Below the pieces are notes generated by a model, which did no database searches, was not told the DNA's origin, and saw only the letters and a program-made list of their open reading frames with translations. The position numbers and the translations under genes were made by a program. Below are positions 26,618 through 35,835 of a stretch of DNA of 64,000 nt, one piece after another. Positions within the stretch are counted from its first letter, which is position 1, and each line of letters begins with the position of its first letter. Source of the DNA: Enterococcus thailandicus (GTDB taxonomy: Bacteria; Bacillota; Bacilli; Lactobacillales; Enterococcaceae); assembly GCF_001886265.1 (NCBI RefSeq), contig NZ_JXLE01000009.1, forward strand, positions 1 to 64,000, in the 5' to 3' direction.

Positions 26618-28831
26618 ATGTCAAAAGAAGAAATTTTAACAGGTCCTGGCGTTATTGCGCTTGTTAGCAAATATATGGGACCGGATCATGTTGCATTCGT
26701 ACAAAAAGCATGTGACTATGCAACAGCAGCACATGACGGACAATTTAGAAAATCTGGGGAGCCTTATATTATTCATCCGATCCAAGTTGCTGGAATCTTA
26801 GCTGAGTTAAAAATGGATCCACACACTGTAGCAACAGGATTTTTACATGATGTAGTTGAAGATACAGAAGTAACTTTGGATGATTTGCGAGAAGAATTTG
26901 GTGATGATGTAGCCATGCTGGTTGACGGCGTGACGAAATTGGGAAAAATCAAATATAAATCTCATGAAGAACAATTGGCAGAGAATCATCGTAAAATGTT
27001 GTTAGCAATGGCACAAGACTTACGTGTAATCATGGTGAAATTGGCAGACCGTCTTCATAATATGCGCACGCTAAAGCACTTACGTGAAGACAAACAACGT
27101 CGAATCGCACAAGAAACACTAGAAATCTATGCACCATTAGCACACCGTTTGGGGATTAGCCGAATCAAATGGGAATTGGAAGATACCGCTCTACGTTATC
27201 TGAATCCAAAACAATATTACCGAATCGTTCATTTAATGCGATCAAAACGTGAAGAACGTGAGCAATACGTGAATGCTACGGTGGAAGATATTCGATTGGC
27301 AACAGAAGAACTAGGTATCTATGCAGAAATATATGGCCGTCCAAAGCATATCTATTCGATTTATCGAAAAATGAAAGACCAGAAAAAACAATTTAGTGAA
27401 ATCTATGATTTACTGGCTATCCGAGTCATCGTTGATTCAATCAAAGATTGTTATGCAGTCTTAGGCGCGATCCATACGAAATGGAAACCAATGCCTGGGC
27501 GATTTAAAGATTATATTGCTATGCCAAAAGCTAACATGTATCAATCTTTGCATACGACAGTGATTGGTCCAGCGGGAAATCCTGTTGAAATTCAAATTCG
27601 CACGCAAGAAATGCATGAAATCGCGGAATTTGGGGTAGCAGCACACTGGGCTTATAAAGAAGGAAAAAATGATAAAGTAGAACCTGATGGAATGACGAAA
27701 CAATTAAGCTGGTTCCATGAAATTATTGAATTGCAAGACGAAAGTTATGATGCATCTGACTTTATGGAAGGTGTCAAAGGAGATATTTTCAGCGATAAAG
27801 TGTATGTCTTTACACCAAAAGGAGATGTAACTGAGCTTCCTAAAGGATCAGGACCACTAGATTTCTCTTACAGTATCCATACCGATATTGGAAATAAGAC
27901 AACTGGTGCAAAAGTGAACGGGAAAATGGTTCAATTAGATTACAAATTGAAAAATGGCGATATCATTGAAATCTTAACTTCGCCTAATTCATTTGGTCCA
28001 AGCCGTGACTGGTTAAAAATTGTTGCAACAAGTAAAGCAAAAAATAAAATCAAACGTTTCTTTAAAGCACAAGATCGCGAAGAGAATATTGTCAAAGGCC
28101 ATGAATCAGTTACCAAATGTATTTCTGATCTTGGTTTCTTACCAAAAGATATTTTGACCAAAGAAAAATTGCAAGAAGTATTGGATCGTTTTAATTACAA
28201 TAACGAAGATGATATTTATGCTGCTGTAGGTTATGGTGAAATCAGTCCGTTAACGATGGCAAATCGATTAACTGAAAAAGAACGTCGTGAACAAAAAATC
28301 GAGCAACAAAAACAAGAAGCCAATGAATTGATGAACCAACCGAAAAAAGAACCAGAAAAAATGAAGGTTCGTCATGAAGGCGGCGTGGTGATTCAAGGCG
28401 TCGAAAACTTGCTTATTCGCATCAGTCGGTGTTGTAATCCAGTTCCAGGAGACAATATCGTTGGATATATTACAAAAGGTCGAGGAATTTCCATTCATCG
28501 TCGTGATTGTCCTAATGTTCAGCCAGATAAACCAAATGTTGCTGAACGGTTAATCGAGGTAGAATGGGAAGACACTTCAAATTCAAAAAAAGAATACGAT
28601 GCTGACCTAGAAATTTATGGATACAATCGTTCAGGACTGTTAAATGATGTTTTACAAACAGTTAATTCGATGACAAAAAATCTTAATAGTGTGGAAGCTC
28701 GCACAAACAAAGATAAGATGGCAACAATCCATTTAACTGTAGGGATTCAGAACTTAACACACTTAAAAAGTATTGTAGATAAAATCAAGTCTGTTCCAGA
28801 TGTCTATAGTGTACGTCGAATGAACGGATAA
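26618..28831 (+). CDS. rel: Bifunctional (p)ppGpp synthetase/hydrolase Rel
   Basis: Domains appear in the usual order. The HD hydrolase has FLHDVVEDT near residue 75. The synthetase has a conserved [11 protein letters not shown] near 308. The TGS domain begins [14 protein letters not shown] near 392, then come a helical and zinc-finger-like region with RCCNPVPGD near 604 and a C-terminal ACT domain (about 662-737). It makes and degrades the stringent-response alarmone according to ribosome state. Length 737 is standard. AAAGGGGG lies about 12 bases before ATG 26618. dtd follows, as in most Firmicutes. Confidence 0.96.
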   Translation: MSKEEILTGPGVIALVSKYMGPDHVAFVQKACDYATAAHDGQFRKSGEPYIIHPIQVAGILAELKMDPHTVATGFLHDVVEDTEVTLDDLREEFGDDVAMLVDGVTKLGKIKYKSHEEQLAENHRKMLLAMAQDLRVIMVKLADRLHNMRTLKHLREDKQRRIAQETLEIYAPLAHRLGISRIKWELEDTALRYLNPKQYYRIVHLMRSKREEREQYVNATVEDIRLATEELGIYAEIYGRPKHIYSIYRKMKDQKKQFSEIYDLLAIRVIVDSIKDCYAVLGAIHTKWKPMPGRFKDYIAMPKANMYQSLHTTVIGPAGNPVEIQIRTQEMHEIAEFGVAAHWAYKEGKNDKVEPDGMTKQLSWFHEIIELQDESYDASDFMEGVKGDIFSDKVYVFTPKGDVTELPKGSGPLDFSYSIHTDIGNKTTGAKVNGKMVQLDYKLKNGDIIEILTSPNSFGPSRDWLKIVATSKAKNKIKRFFKAQDREENIVKGHESVTKCISDLGFLPKDILTKEKLQEVLDRFNYNNEDDIYAAVGYGEISPLTMANRLTEKERREQKIEQQKQEANELMNQPKKEPEKMKVRHEGGVVIQGVENLLIRISRCCNPVPGDNIVGYITKGRGISIHRRDCPNVQPDKPNVAERLIEVEWEDTSNSKKEYDADLEIYGYNRSGLLNDVLQTVNSMTKNLNSVEARTNKDKMATIHLTVGIQNLTHLKSIVDKIKSVPDVYSVRRMNG

Positions 28832-28853
28832 ACGTGAAGAGAGGGAGAATTTG

Positions 28854-29300
28854 ATGCGAGCAGTCATTCAACGAGTGAGTCGTGCGGCAGTTACGATTAA
28901 TGGTCAAGAAATTGGTAAAATCAATCAAGGGCTATTAATTTTATTAGGTATTCATGAAACAGATACTCAAAACGATGTGGAGTATTTGGTCAAAAAAATC
29001 GCACAAATGCGTATTTTTGAAGATGAACAAGGAAAAATGAACACAAGTATTGAAGATATTGGTGGTCAAATACTAAGCATTTCACAATTTACGTTATTTG
29101 CAGATACTAAAAAAGGGAATCGACCAAGTTTTATTGCTGCTGCTCGTCCAGAAACAGCTATTCCATTGTACGAAGCATTTAATACTGGTTTGAAACAACG
29201 TGGTATTCCAGTTTCAACTGGGAAGTTTGGTGAAGATATGGATGTGTCTTTAGTGAATGACGGCCCCGTAACCATTTTAATCGACTCCCAAAACAAATAA
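28854..29300 (+). CDS. dtd: D-aminoacyl-tRNA deacylase
   Basis: It removes D-amino acids wrongly attached to tRNA. Motifs are [13 protein letters not shown] at the start, SQFTLFAD near residue 77 and the cross-subunit GP motif seen as NDGPVTI near 136. Length 148 is usual. ATG 28854 follows GGGAG; the preceding TTG at 28851 is in frame but not needed. It lies 22 bases after rel and is closed by a hairpin at 29347. Confidence 0.94.
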   Translation: MRAVIQRVSRAAVTINGQEIGKINQGLLILLGIHETDTQNDVEYLVKKIAQMRIFEDEQGKMNTSIEDIGGQILSISQFTLFADTKKGNRPSFIAAARPETAIPLYEAFNTGLKQRGIPVSTGKFGEDMDVSLVNDGPVTILIDSQNK

Positions 29301-29346
29301 AAAACCAGAGATAACGGTTCCCTTAACTACGAAAATAGTTTAGGTG

Positions 29347-29390
29347 AAAATCGACATGGCAGGTAGATGCTATGTCGATTTTTGTTTTTC
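29347..29390 (+). terminator. Terminator of rel-dtd
   Basis: AAAATCGACAT and ATGTCGATTTT form an 11-bp stem followed by a T-rich tract. Confidence 0.85.
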
Positions 29391-29673
29391 ATTTGTACTT
29401 TGGGTTGGACAATACTCTTGTACAACCCAAAGTCGTTGATAAAGTTAGGAGTGAATGTATTTTTCTGAAACTTATTGGAACATCGAATGAAAAAAAGCCG
29501 GACGTTGTAAAGTTTCGCAATCAATCGGGTTACATCAAGTCCAGTTAAGAGGATTTACTTTTTCAACATAGAAATCAATCGCTGCGCCAAACTTACTTTC
29601 TGCACGAATTTCTTACACAGGAACTTGGACCTGAGTTTTGCGATACAGTGAGGACAATTTTTTTGTGATTCCG
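29391..29673. other. Gene-free stretch with a perfect inverted repeat
   Basis: ACTTTGGGTTG (29397-29407) and CAACCCAAAGT (29423-29433) form an 11-bp perfect stem with a 15-base loop and no T-run. The remaining bases show no convincing frame on either strand. Short open pieces on the minus strand may be decayed coding sequence, but I could not match them to a family. Confidence 0.5.
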
Positions 29674-29682
29674 TGTTATATT
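29674..29682 (+). promoter_or_regulatory. Extended -10 promoter of the 57-residue membrane protein
   Basis: TGTTATATT reads as TG-n-TATATT and lies about 30 bases before the start codon. No good -35 was seen. Confidence 0.45.
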
Positions 29683-29712
29683 GATGGAGAAATATGAAAA
29701 AGAGGAGGAGTA

Positions 29713-29886
29713 ATGATGAAAAATTTATTAGCTGGTGGTTTTTTATTTATTGGCGGGGCAATACTTATGTTAGCAGGCGAATATGCTAATTGGGTTCCAA
29801 TTGTCGGAAGCATTATTGCACTAGTCGGGTTCGGAACAGTAGTTTATTTTTTGTTTAGCAAAGATGGTAAGTACGACGGGAAATAA
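29713..29886 (+). CDS. Small two-helix membrane protein, 57 residues
   Basis: A short open frame begins at ATG 29713 (or the next ATG at 29716) with a strong GAGGAGGAG ribosome binding site just upstream. It encodes two hydrophobic helices (about residues 4-20 and 28-49) joined by GEYANW, and a charged tail ending KDGKYDGK. An extended -10 lies before it and a hairpin repeat after it. No family is recognised. The start signals make it a likely real gene. Confidence 0.65.
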   Translation: MMKNLLAGGFLFIGGAILMLAGEYANWVPIVGSIIALVGFGTVVYFLFSKDGKYDGK

Positions 29887-29944
29887 GGCATATTTTGTCA
29901 GTGTTGAATACAAAAAAGGTGCTGGTAGAAAAGGAAGTCTAAAT

Positions 29945-30050
29945 AGAAAAAAAGCCTAAAATTCGTTTTTGAAAACGTTGGTTTTAGGCTTTCTTTAATT
30001 GGAAATGTGTTCAAAACGACTGGTTTTTTTAGGTTTATCCCAGTCTCTTA
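29945..30050 (-). repeat. Dispersed intergenic repeat, copy 2 (inverted relative to copy 1)
   Basis: Read on the minus strand it begins GAGACTGGGATAAACC and contains the hairpin AGCCTAAAAC...ATTTTAGGCT (29947-29996). It matches the element at 9168-9300 over about 105 bases, with near identity in the hairpin core. It lies between two genes and can act as a terminator for both. Confidence 0.75.
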
Positions 30051-30084
30051 GCTAGTGAAGAAAAAAGAAATAAGATTGTCCTAA

Positions 30085-31032
30085 TTAAAATTCGGCAAAT
30101 AATTGATCTATCTTTTGATAGTCTTCATTTGTCAAATGAATGTCTAAAGCTTGAGCATTGATTGCAACTTGTTCTGGTTTCTTTGCACCCGGGATTACGA
30201 AAGAGATAACCGGATTTTTCATATACCAAGCTAAGACTAATTGAGCGATGTTCGTTTGATAGTTCGCTGCAAGTGGTCTTAGCTGCTCAACCGTACGAAT
30301 GATTTTTTCAAAGCGTTCGCCCTGAAAATTTGGCTGTTTTAATCGAAGGTCACCTTTGGAAAATGAAAGTGGTTGTCCAATCTGATATTTACCAGTCAAC
30401 AAACCTGAAGCTAATGGGAAATAAGGAACAAAACTAATTTTATGTTGTTTGATGTAAGGAAAAAGTTCGGTCTCTGCTTTTCGTTGAATCAAGCTGTAAT
30501 GGTCTTCGATGATATCCACATACCCTTCTTGATTCGCTTCTTTTAGTTGTGCTAAAGAAAAGTTTGAAACGCCGATTGCTCGAATTTTCCCTGCTTCTTT
30601 TAATTGATGCAAAGCAGCAATTGCTTCATTTTTTGGCGTTGTTTCATCTGGAAAATGAATATAAAAAATATCAATATAATTTGTTTGTAGTCTTTTCAAT
30701 GCCTCTTCAACAGCCTGTGTCAAAAATTCGGGTGTATTATTGAATTTCCCAGAATTGTTGGGGTCATGAGCCGCCTTAGTTGCAATGATTACGCGTGAAC
30801 GATCATATTCTTTTTCTTTTAAAACTTCACCAATTAGTTCTTCAGAACGTCCAAAACCATAGGCATAAGCCGTATCAAGAAGGTTGATTCCATTATCGAG
30901 TGCTGTTCGAATGATTTGTTTCCCAACTTCATCTTCTAAATGAGGAAATAAATTGTGACCGCCAACGGCATTTGCTCCTAAACCAAGTTGTTCTGCATAT
31001 ACTTGTGAATGTCCGATTCTTACTTCTGCCAT
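30085..31032 (-). CDS. Aldo/keto reductase
   Basis: This is a TIM-barrel NAD(P)H-dependent oxidoreductase. The catalytic set is visible: DTAYAYGFGRSEE (Asp and Tyr near residues 53-58), ATKAAHD (Lys near 84), and FYIHFPD (His near 126). The C-terminal FVIPGAKKPEQ contacts the cofactor. Length 315 fits. The physiological substrate is unknown. It stands alone and diverges from the hisS leader. Confidence 0.9.
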   Translation of the reverse strand: MAEVRIGHSQVYAEQLGLGANAVGGHNLFPHLEDEVGKQIIRTALDNGINLLDTAYAYGFGRSEELIGEVLKEKEYDRSRVIIATKAAHDPNNSGKFNNTPEFLTQAVEEALKRLQTNYIDIFYIHFPDETTPKNEAIAALHQLKEAGKIRAIGVSNFSLAQLKEANQEGYVDIIEDHYSLIQRKAETELFPYIKQHKISFVPYFPLASGLLTGKYQIGQPLSFSKGDLRLKQPNFQGERFEKIIRTVEQLRPLAANYQTNIAQLVLAWYMKNPVISFVIPGAKKPEQVAINAQALDIHLTNEDYQKIDQLFAEF

Positions 31033-31187
31033 GTTGCATTCCTCCCTTTGCTTTTAGTTTAAAACAAACAAAAAAAATGCAAAACTAAATCGTCTTTTGA
31101 AAAATGAAATGAGCATAGTCCAACTTTTAGGGCAAATATTCTTGACTTTAAGATGTGTTTTTAGTAAGTTGTAGGTAATATAGAAAA

Positions 31188-31419
31188 TCACTGAAAGAGC
31201 GAGTAAGTTACCGATACTTTTAGAAAGAGAGAATCATCGAGGCTGAAAATGATTCAAGAGTTGGTTACCGAAAAGACACTCTGGAGATGGACGCGTGCAA
31301 AGCCGTCCCGCGTACGAGCGTTATTCGTGAGAGGAAAGAGAAATCTTTCAAAATTAGGTGGTACCGTGTATGACTTTCATTCACCCTTGTTCATTGTGAA
31401 CAGGGGTGAATTTTTTTAT
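31188..31419 (+). promoter_or_regulatory. T-box leader of hisS-aspS
   Basis: The conserved T-box AGGTGGTACCG is at 31356-31366. It is followed by a terminator with arms TTCACCC and GGGGTGAA and a T-run (about 31376-31419). Upstream is a long Stem I region (about 31195-31285). A CAC histidine codon at 31277-31279 is a fitting specifier just before CTCT, which can pair with AGAG at 31196. Uncharged tRNA-His should favour antitermination. The specifier call is inference; the T-box itself is clear. Confidence 0.88.
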
Positions 31420-31456
31420 TTTCACTTAGTTACATAAAAGAAAAGGAGAGAGATGT

Positions 31457-32755
31457 ATGAACTTCCAAAGACCAAAAGGAACGAATGATATTTTACCCGG
31501 TGAATCAGAAAAATGGCAATTTATTGAAGAGACAGCACGCTTATTATTTAGAGATTATCAATACAATGAAATGCGCACGCCGATTTTTGAACATTATGAA
31601 GTTATCTCACGTAGTGTAGGAGATACGACAGATATCGTTTCAAAAGAAATGTATGATTTTTATGACAAAGGTGATCGTCATGTAACTTTACGTCCAGAAG
31701 GAACAGCGCCAATCGTTCGTTCGTTTGTAGAACACAAATTATTTGGACCAGAGTTTGCTAAACCTTACAAAACTTTTTATATGGGGCCAATGTTCCGCTA
31801 TGAACGTCCACAAAAAGGCCGTTTGCGTCAATTTCACCAAATTGGTGTTGAGGCATTTGGTTCAGATAATCCAGCAACAGACGTTGAAAGTATGGCAATG
31901 GCGCTAGACTTCTTTAAACAGTTGGGTATCACACAAATTCGCTTGGTTATCAATTCTTTAGGAGATCAAGAAACACGCCAAGCTTATCGCCAAGCGTTGA
32001 TTGACTACTTAGAACCAGTTGAAAATGAATTAAGTGAAGATTCAAAACGCCGTTTACACCAAAATCCTTTACGTGTCCTTGACAGTAAAGATAAACGAGA
32101 CCGAAAATTTGTTGTGGATGCACCTTCGATTTTAGATTATTTAAGTGAATCAGCTAAGAAACATTTTGAAACAGTAACAACGATGTTAGATGCACTAGAA
32201 ATTCCTTATGAGATTGATAGCAATATGGTTCGTGGTCTAGATTACTATACACATACTATCTTTGAAATTATGAGTGATGCGCCAAAAATGGGTGCCCAAG
32301 CGACGATTTGTGCGGGTGGTCGTTATGATCGCTTGGTAGAAGAACTTGGTGGACCAGAAACACCAGCATTTGGTTTTGCAATGGGAATCGAACGTATCTT
32401 GTTAACTATGGAGGCAGAAGAAGTAGTTATTCCAGCCTTAAATGAATTAGATGCTTACGTAGTTGGAATTGGTGAAGCCACAAATCTTGAAGCACTAAAA
32501 GTTGTTCAAGCAATTCGTAACTTTGGCTTCTCTGCAGATCGTGATGTTATGAATCGTAAAGCGAAAGCTCAGTTCAAGACAGCGGATAAAGCAAATGCCA
32601 AATTAGTGCTAGTGCTTGGGGAAGATGAATTAAATAACCAAACAATTAATGTGAAGTCAATGGCAGATCGTAAAGAAAAAAGCTTTTCATTACAAGAAAT
32701 CTATCAACGATTTGATGAAGTGTATGATGAAATGACAACGACATTATTTGAGTAA
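31457..32755 (+). CDS. hisS: Histidyl-tRNA synthetase
   Basis: This class II synthetase has motif 2 [16 protein letters not shown] near residue 112, the histidine-specific [12 protein letters not shown] near 260, [10 protein letters not shown] near 284 and motif 3 GFAMGIERI near 305. The C-terminal anticodon-binding domain follows. Length 432 is usual. GGAGAG precedes ATG 31457. It is controlled by the T-box leader and followed by aspS after 15 bases. Confidence 0.97.
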   Translation: MNFQRPKGTNDILPGESEKWQFIEETARLLFRDYQYNEMRTPIFEHYEVISRSVGDTTDIVSKEMYDFYDKGDRHVTLRPEGTAPIVRSFVEHKLFGPEFAKPYKTFYMGPMFRYERPQKGRLRQFHQIGVEAFGSDNPATDVESMAMALDFFKQLGITQIRLVINSLGDQETRQAYRQALIDYLEPVENELSEDSKRRLHQNPLRVLDSKDKRDRKFVVDAPSILDYLSESAKKHFETVTTMLDALEIPYEIDSNMVRGLDYYTHTIFEIMSDAPKMGAQATICAGGRYDRLVEELGGPETPAFGFAMGIERILLTMEAEEVVIPALNELDAYVVGIGEATNLEALKVVQAIRNFGFSADRDVMNRKAKAQFKTADKANAKLVLVLGEDELNNQTINVKSMADRKEKSFSLQEIYQRFDEVYDEMTTTLFE

Positions 32756-32770
32756 GAAGGAGAGAGAACG

Positions 32771-34540
32771 ATGGCAAAAAGGACAATTTATTGTGGACTT
32801 GTTTCCCAAGAACAATTAGATCAAACAGTTACACTGAAAGGGTGGGTACAAAAGCGTCGTGATTTAGGCGGATTGATTTTTATTGACTTACGTGACCGTG
32901 AAGGAATTGTACAAGTAGTCTTCAACCCAGAAATTTCAAAAGATGCTTGGTCAGTAGCTGATAAATGCCGAAGTGAATATGTGATTGAAGTTACTGGTAT
33001 CGTCAAACGTCGTGGCGAAAATGCAGTCAATCCGAAAATGGCGACAGGTGAAGTCGAAATTATTGCCAATGAAATTACGATTTTAAACCAAGCGAAAACA
33101 CCTCCGTTTTCAATTGAAGATGACCAAACAATCAGCGATGAAGTTCGCTTGAAATATCGCTATTTAGATTTACGTCGTCCAAAAATGACAAAGAATATCA
33201 AAATGCGTCACGAAACAACTAAAGCTATTCGTCGTTATTTGGATGACAATGATTTTCTAGACATTGAAACACCTTATTTAGGTAAATCAACACCTGAAGG
33301 CGCGCGTGACTATTTAGTTCCTTCTCGTGTTCATGCAGGTCATTTCTATGCGTTGCCTCAATCACCACAATTATTTAAGCAGTTATTGATGAATGCAGGA
33401 TTTGATCGTTACTACCAAATCGTCCGTTGCTTCCGAGATGAAGACTTACGTGGCGACCGCCAACCGGAATTTACCCAAGTCGATATTGAAACAACATTTT
33501 TAACTTCTGAAGAAATTCAAACTTATACTGAAGGTTTGATTGCTAAAGTTATGAAAGACGTTCGTGGATTAGAGGTAACATTACCATTCCCAAGAATGAC
33601 TTATGATGATGCGATGAGCCGTTACGGTAGTGACAAACCAGATACACGTTTTGAAATGGAATTGATTGACTTGAGTGAAACGGTGAAATCAATCGAATTC
33701 AAAGTCTTCCAAATGGCTTTAGAGAACGGTGGGGCAGTGAAAGCATTGAATGCGAAAGGTGCTGCTGGCAATTATTCTCGAAAAGATTTAGATCATTTAG
33801 GTCAATATGTTGGTCAATTTGGAGCAAAAGGACTTGCATGGTTAAAAGTGGAAGAAGATGGGTTAAAAGGACCAATCGCAAAATTCATGGGTGAAGCGGG
33901 AGAAGACATCATTCAAGCAACGGATGCACAAGTTGGCGATTTACTGTTATTCTGTGCAGATAAGGTAGAAGTTGTCGCAGCGTCATTAGGTGCGCTTCGT
34001 ACACGCTTAGCCAAAGAATTGGGATTGATTGATGAAGCAAAATTCAACTTCTTATGGGTAACTGATTGGCCACAATTTGAATACTCAGAAGAAGAAGGTC
34101 GCTATGTGTCTGCGCACCATCCATTTACGATGCCAAAAGCCAAAGATGTTGACTTGTTGGGTACAGACCCAGCGAAAGTTTATGCTGAAGCTTACGACAT
34201 TGTCTTAAATGGTTATGAACTTGGTGGTGGATCAATTCGGATTCACACTCGTGAGTTACAAGAAAAAGTTCTTGAAACACTTGGATTCACGAAAGAACAA
34301 ATGGAAGAACAATTTGGTTTCTTATTAACTGCGTTGGACTACGGCTTCCCTCCACATGGCGGAATTGCTTTAGGATTAGATCGTTTTGCTATGCTACTTG
34401 CAGGTGAAGAAAATATTCGTGAAGTGATTGCTTTCCCTAAAAACGGAAAAGCAGCTGATGTCATGAGTGAAGCACCAAGCTTAGTTTCTCCACTTCAATT
34501 GGCAGAATTAAGTATTGATGTCACTGAAATTGAAGAATAA
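32771..34540 (+). CDS. aspS: Aspartyl-tRNA synthetase
   Basis: An N-terminal OB-fold anticodon-binding domain (about 1-110) is followed by the class II core. Visible are [10 protein letters not shown] near residue 177, the bacterial insertion domain in the middle, and motif 3 [16 protein letters not shown] near 533. It charges tRNA-Asp. Length 589 is standard for the bacterial type. AAGGAGAG precedes ATG 32771. It is co-transcribed with hisS. Confidence 0.97.
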   Translation: MAKRTIYCGLVSQEQLDQTVTLKGWVQKRRDLGGLIFIDLRDREGIVQVVFNPEISKDAWSVADKCRSEYVIEVTGIVKRRGENAVNPKMATGEVEIIANEITILNQAKTPPFSIEDDQTISDEVRLKYRYLDLRRPKMTKNIKMRHETTKAIRRYLDDNDFLDIETPYLGKSTPEGARDYLVPSRVHAGHFYALPQSPQLFKQLLMNAGFDRYYQIVRCFRDEDLRGDRQPEFTQVDIETTFLTSEEIQTYTEGLIAKVMKDVRGLEVTLPFPRMTYDDAMSRYGSDKPDTRFEMELIDLSETVKSIEFKVFQMALENGGAVKALNAKGAAGNYSRKDLDHLGQYVGQFGAKGLAWLKVEEDGLKGPIAKFMGEAGEDIIQATDAQVGDLLLFCADKVEVVAASLGALRTRLAKELGLIDEAKFNFLWVTDWPQFEYSEEEGRYVSAHHPFTMPKAKDVDLLGTDPAKVYAEAYDIVLNGYELGGGSIRIHTRELQEKVLETLGFTKEQMEEQFGFLLTALDYGFPPHGGIALGLDRFAMLLAGEENIREVIAFPKNGKAADVMSEAPSLVSPLQLAELSIDVTEIEE

Positions 34541-34566
34541 AAATCAGTTAAATTGTAAATGATTCT

Positions 34567-34614
34567 GAGAAGACGGTAAAAGTGTTAAGCTTTTGCCATC
34601 TTCTCTTTTTTTTT
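34567..34614 (+). terminator. Terminator of hisS-aspS
   Basis: GAGAAGA and TCTTCTC form the outer stem, with AAAAG/CTTTT pairing inside, followed by a long T-run. Confidence 0.85.
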
Positions 34615-34666
34615 ATAAGAAAAAACCTTATAATAGAGCCATAATTATGTAAAGCGAGGCTTTTTC

Positions 34667-35542
34667 ATGAAAAAAACGTTCGAAAATTGGGCCTATCACG
34701 ACTATACGACCAAACTTTCGGTATCTATTGTTTATGCATTAATTGCATCTATTGCGTTAAATCTTTTTTATCAACCAGGTCATATTTATTCAAGTGGAAT
34801 TACTGGTCTGGCGCAAATTTTAACAACCTTATCCAAAACGTTGATTGGTTTTGAAGTACCAGTGTCAACAACTCTTTATCTATTGAACATTCCATTATTT
34901 TTCCTAGCCTGGTTTAAAATCGGTAAAAAATTTACAATTTTCACGTTTATCACGGTTACTTTGACCTCGCTATTTATTCACATCGTACCTGAAACCGTGT
35001 TATCAACAGATCCAATCATCTGTGCATTATTTGGTGGAGCAGTGATGGGTGCTGGGATTGGTTTAGTACTTAGAAATGGTCTGTCTTCTGGTGGATTAGA
35101 TATTGTCAGTATCACAATACGAAAGAAAACTGGTAAATCCATTGGTTCTATTTCGATTTATTTCAATGCATTGATTGTGTTTGTTGCTGGAATTCTGTTT
35201 GGTTGGCAATATATGTTTTATAGCACGTTGTCGATTTTTGTTAGTGGGAAAGTGACAGATGTTTTTTACACGAAGCAGAAGAAAATGCAGGTTATGATTG
35301 TGACGAAACATCCTGAAAAAGTCGTGAATGAAATCCAAAAATGTATGCGTCGAGGAATCACGATTATCAATGAAGCAGAAGGTGCGTACAAACATGACAA
35401 ACAAACAGTCTTGATGACAATCGTGACACGTTACGAACTTCCGCTATTAAGAGAAGCAATGAAAGCCTCTGACCCGGATGCTTTCGTAAGTATTGCAGAG
35501 AATGTTCAAATTCTAGGACGTTTTTATGAAGATGGCGTCTAA
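34667..35542 (+). CDS. YitT family membrane protein (DUF161 + DUF2179)
   Basis: The N-terminal about 190 residues hold five or six membrane helices with LRNGLSSGGLDIVS near residue 127, typical of YitT proteins. The C-terminal about 80 residues form a soluble DUF2179 domain (VVNEIQKCMRRGITII, then EGAYKHDKQTVLM). Transport function has been suggested for the family but substrates are not established. It is a single-gene unit with a terminator at 35559. Confidence 0.85.
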   Translation: MKKTFENWAYHDYTTKLSVSIVYALIASIALNLFYQPGHIYSSGITGLAQILTTLSKTLIGFEVPVSTTLYLLNIPLFFLAWFKIGKKFTIFTFITVTLTSLFIHIVPETVLSTDPIICALFGGAVMGAGIGLVLRNGLSSGGLDIVSITIRKKTGKSIGSISIYFNALIVFVAGILFGWQYMFYSTLSIFVSGKVTDVFYTKQKKMQVMIVTKHPEKVVNEIQKCMRRGITIINEAEGAYKHDKQTVLMTIVTRYELPLLREAMKASDPDAFVSIAENVQILGRFYEDGV

Positions 35543-35558
35543 TCAGAAAATAAAAAAT

Positions 35559-35595
35559 AAGAGGATAAAACGACTGTTCGTTTTATCCTCTTTTT
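35559..35595 (+). terminator. Terminator of the yitT-like gene
   Basis: AAGAGGATAAAACGA and TCGTTTTATCCTCTT form a near-perfect stem followed by T. Confidence 0.9.
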
Positions 35596-35737
35596 GTATC
35601 TGCTTATTGATGACTTCAAAAAAATAACTTATCTCGTTAACTTTTGACTGGAAGTGAAAAAAGTTGCTACGTTATTTCTTTTGAAAATTTCTTAAAGTCG
35701 ATGAAATCATTGTTCTTTTGCCAAATTTTATGGGATG

Positions 35738-35787
35738 ATAGAAAAGATGGCAAGAAGTTTAAATAAGTCTTGCTATTTTCTTATAAT
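35738..35787 (+). promoter_or_regulatory. Inverted repeat and -10 box upstream of the oatA-like gene
   Basis: GATGGCAAGA (35746-35755) pairs with TCTTGCTATT (35768-35777), allowing G-T pairs, around a 12-base spacer. TATAAT follows at 35782-35787, with TTAAAT 17 bases before it. The repeat covers the space between the -35 and -10 boxes, so it may be an operator. It could also be a decayed terminator. Confidence 0.4.
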
Positions 35788-35835
35788 GAACGTATATTAC
35801 AAATGAAAAAAGTTTATGAAAAGTTGGAAGATTGA

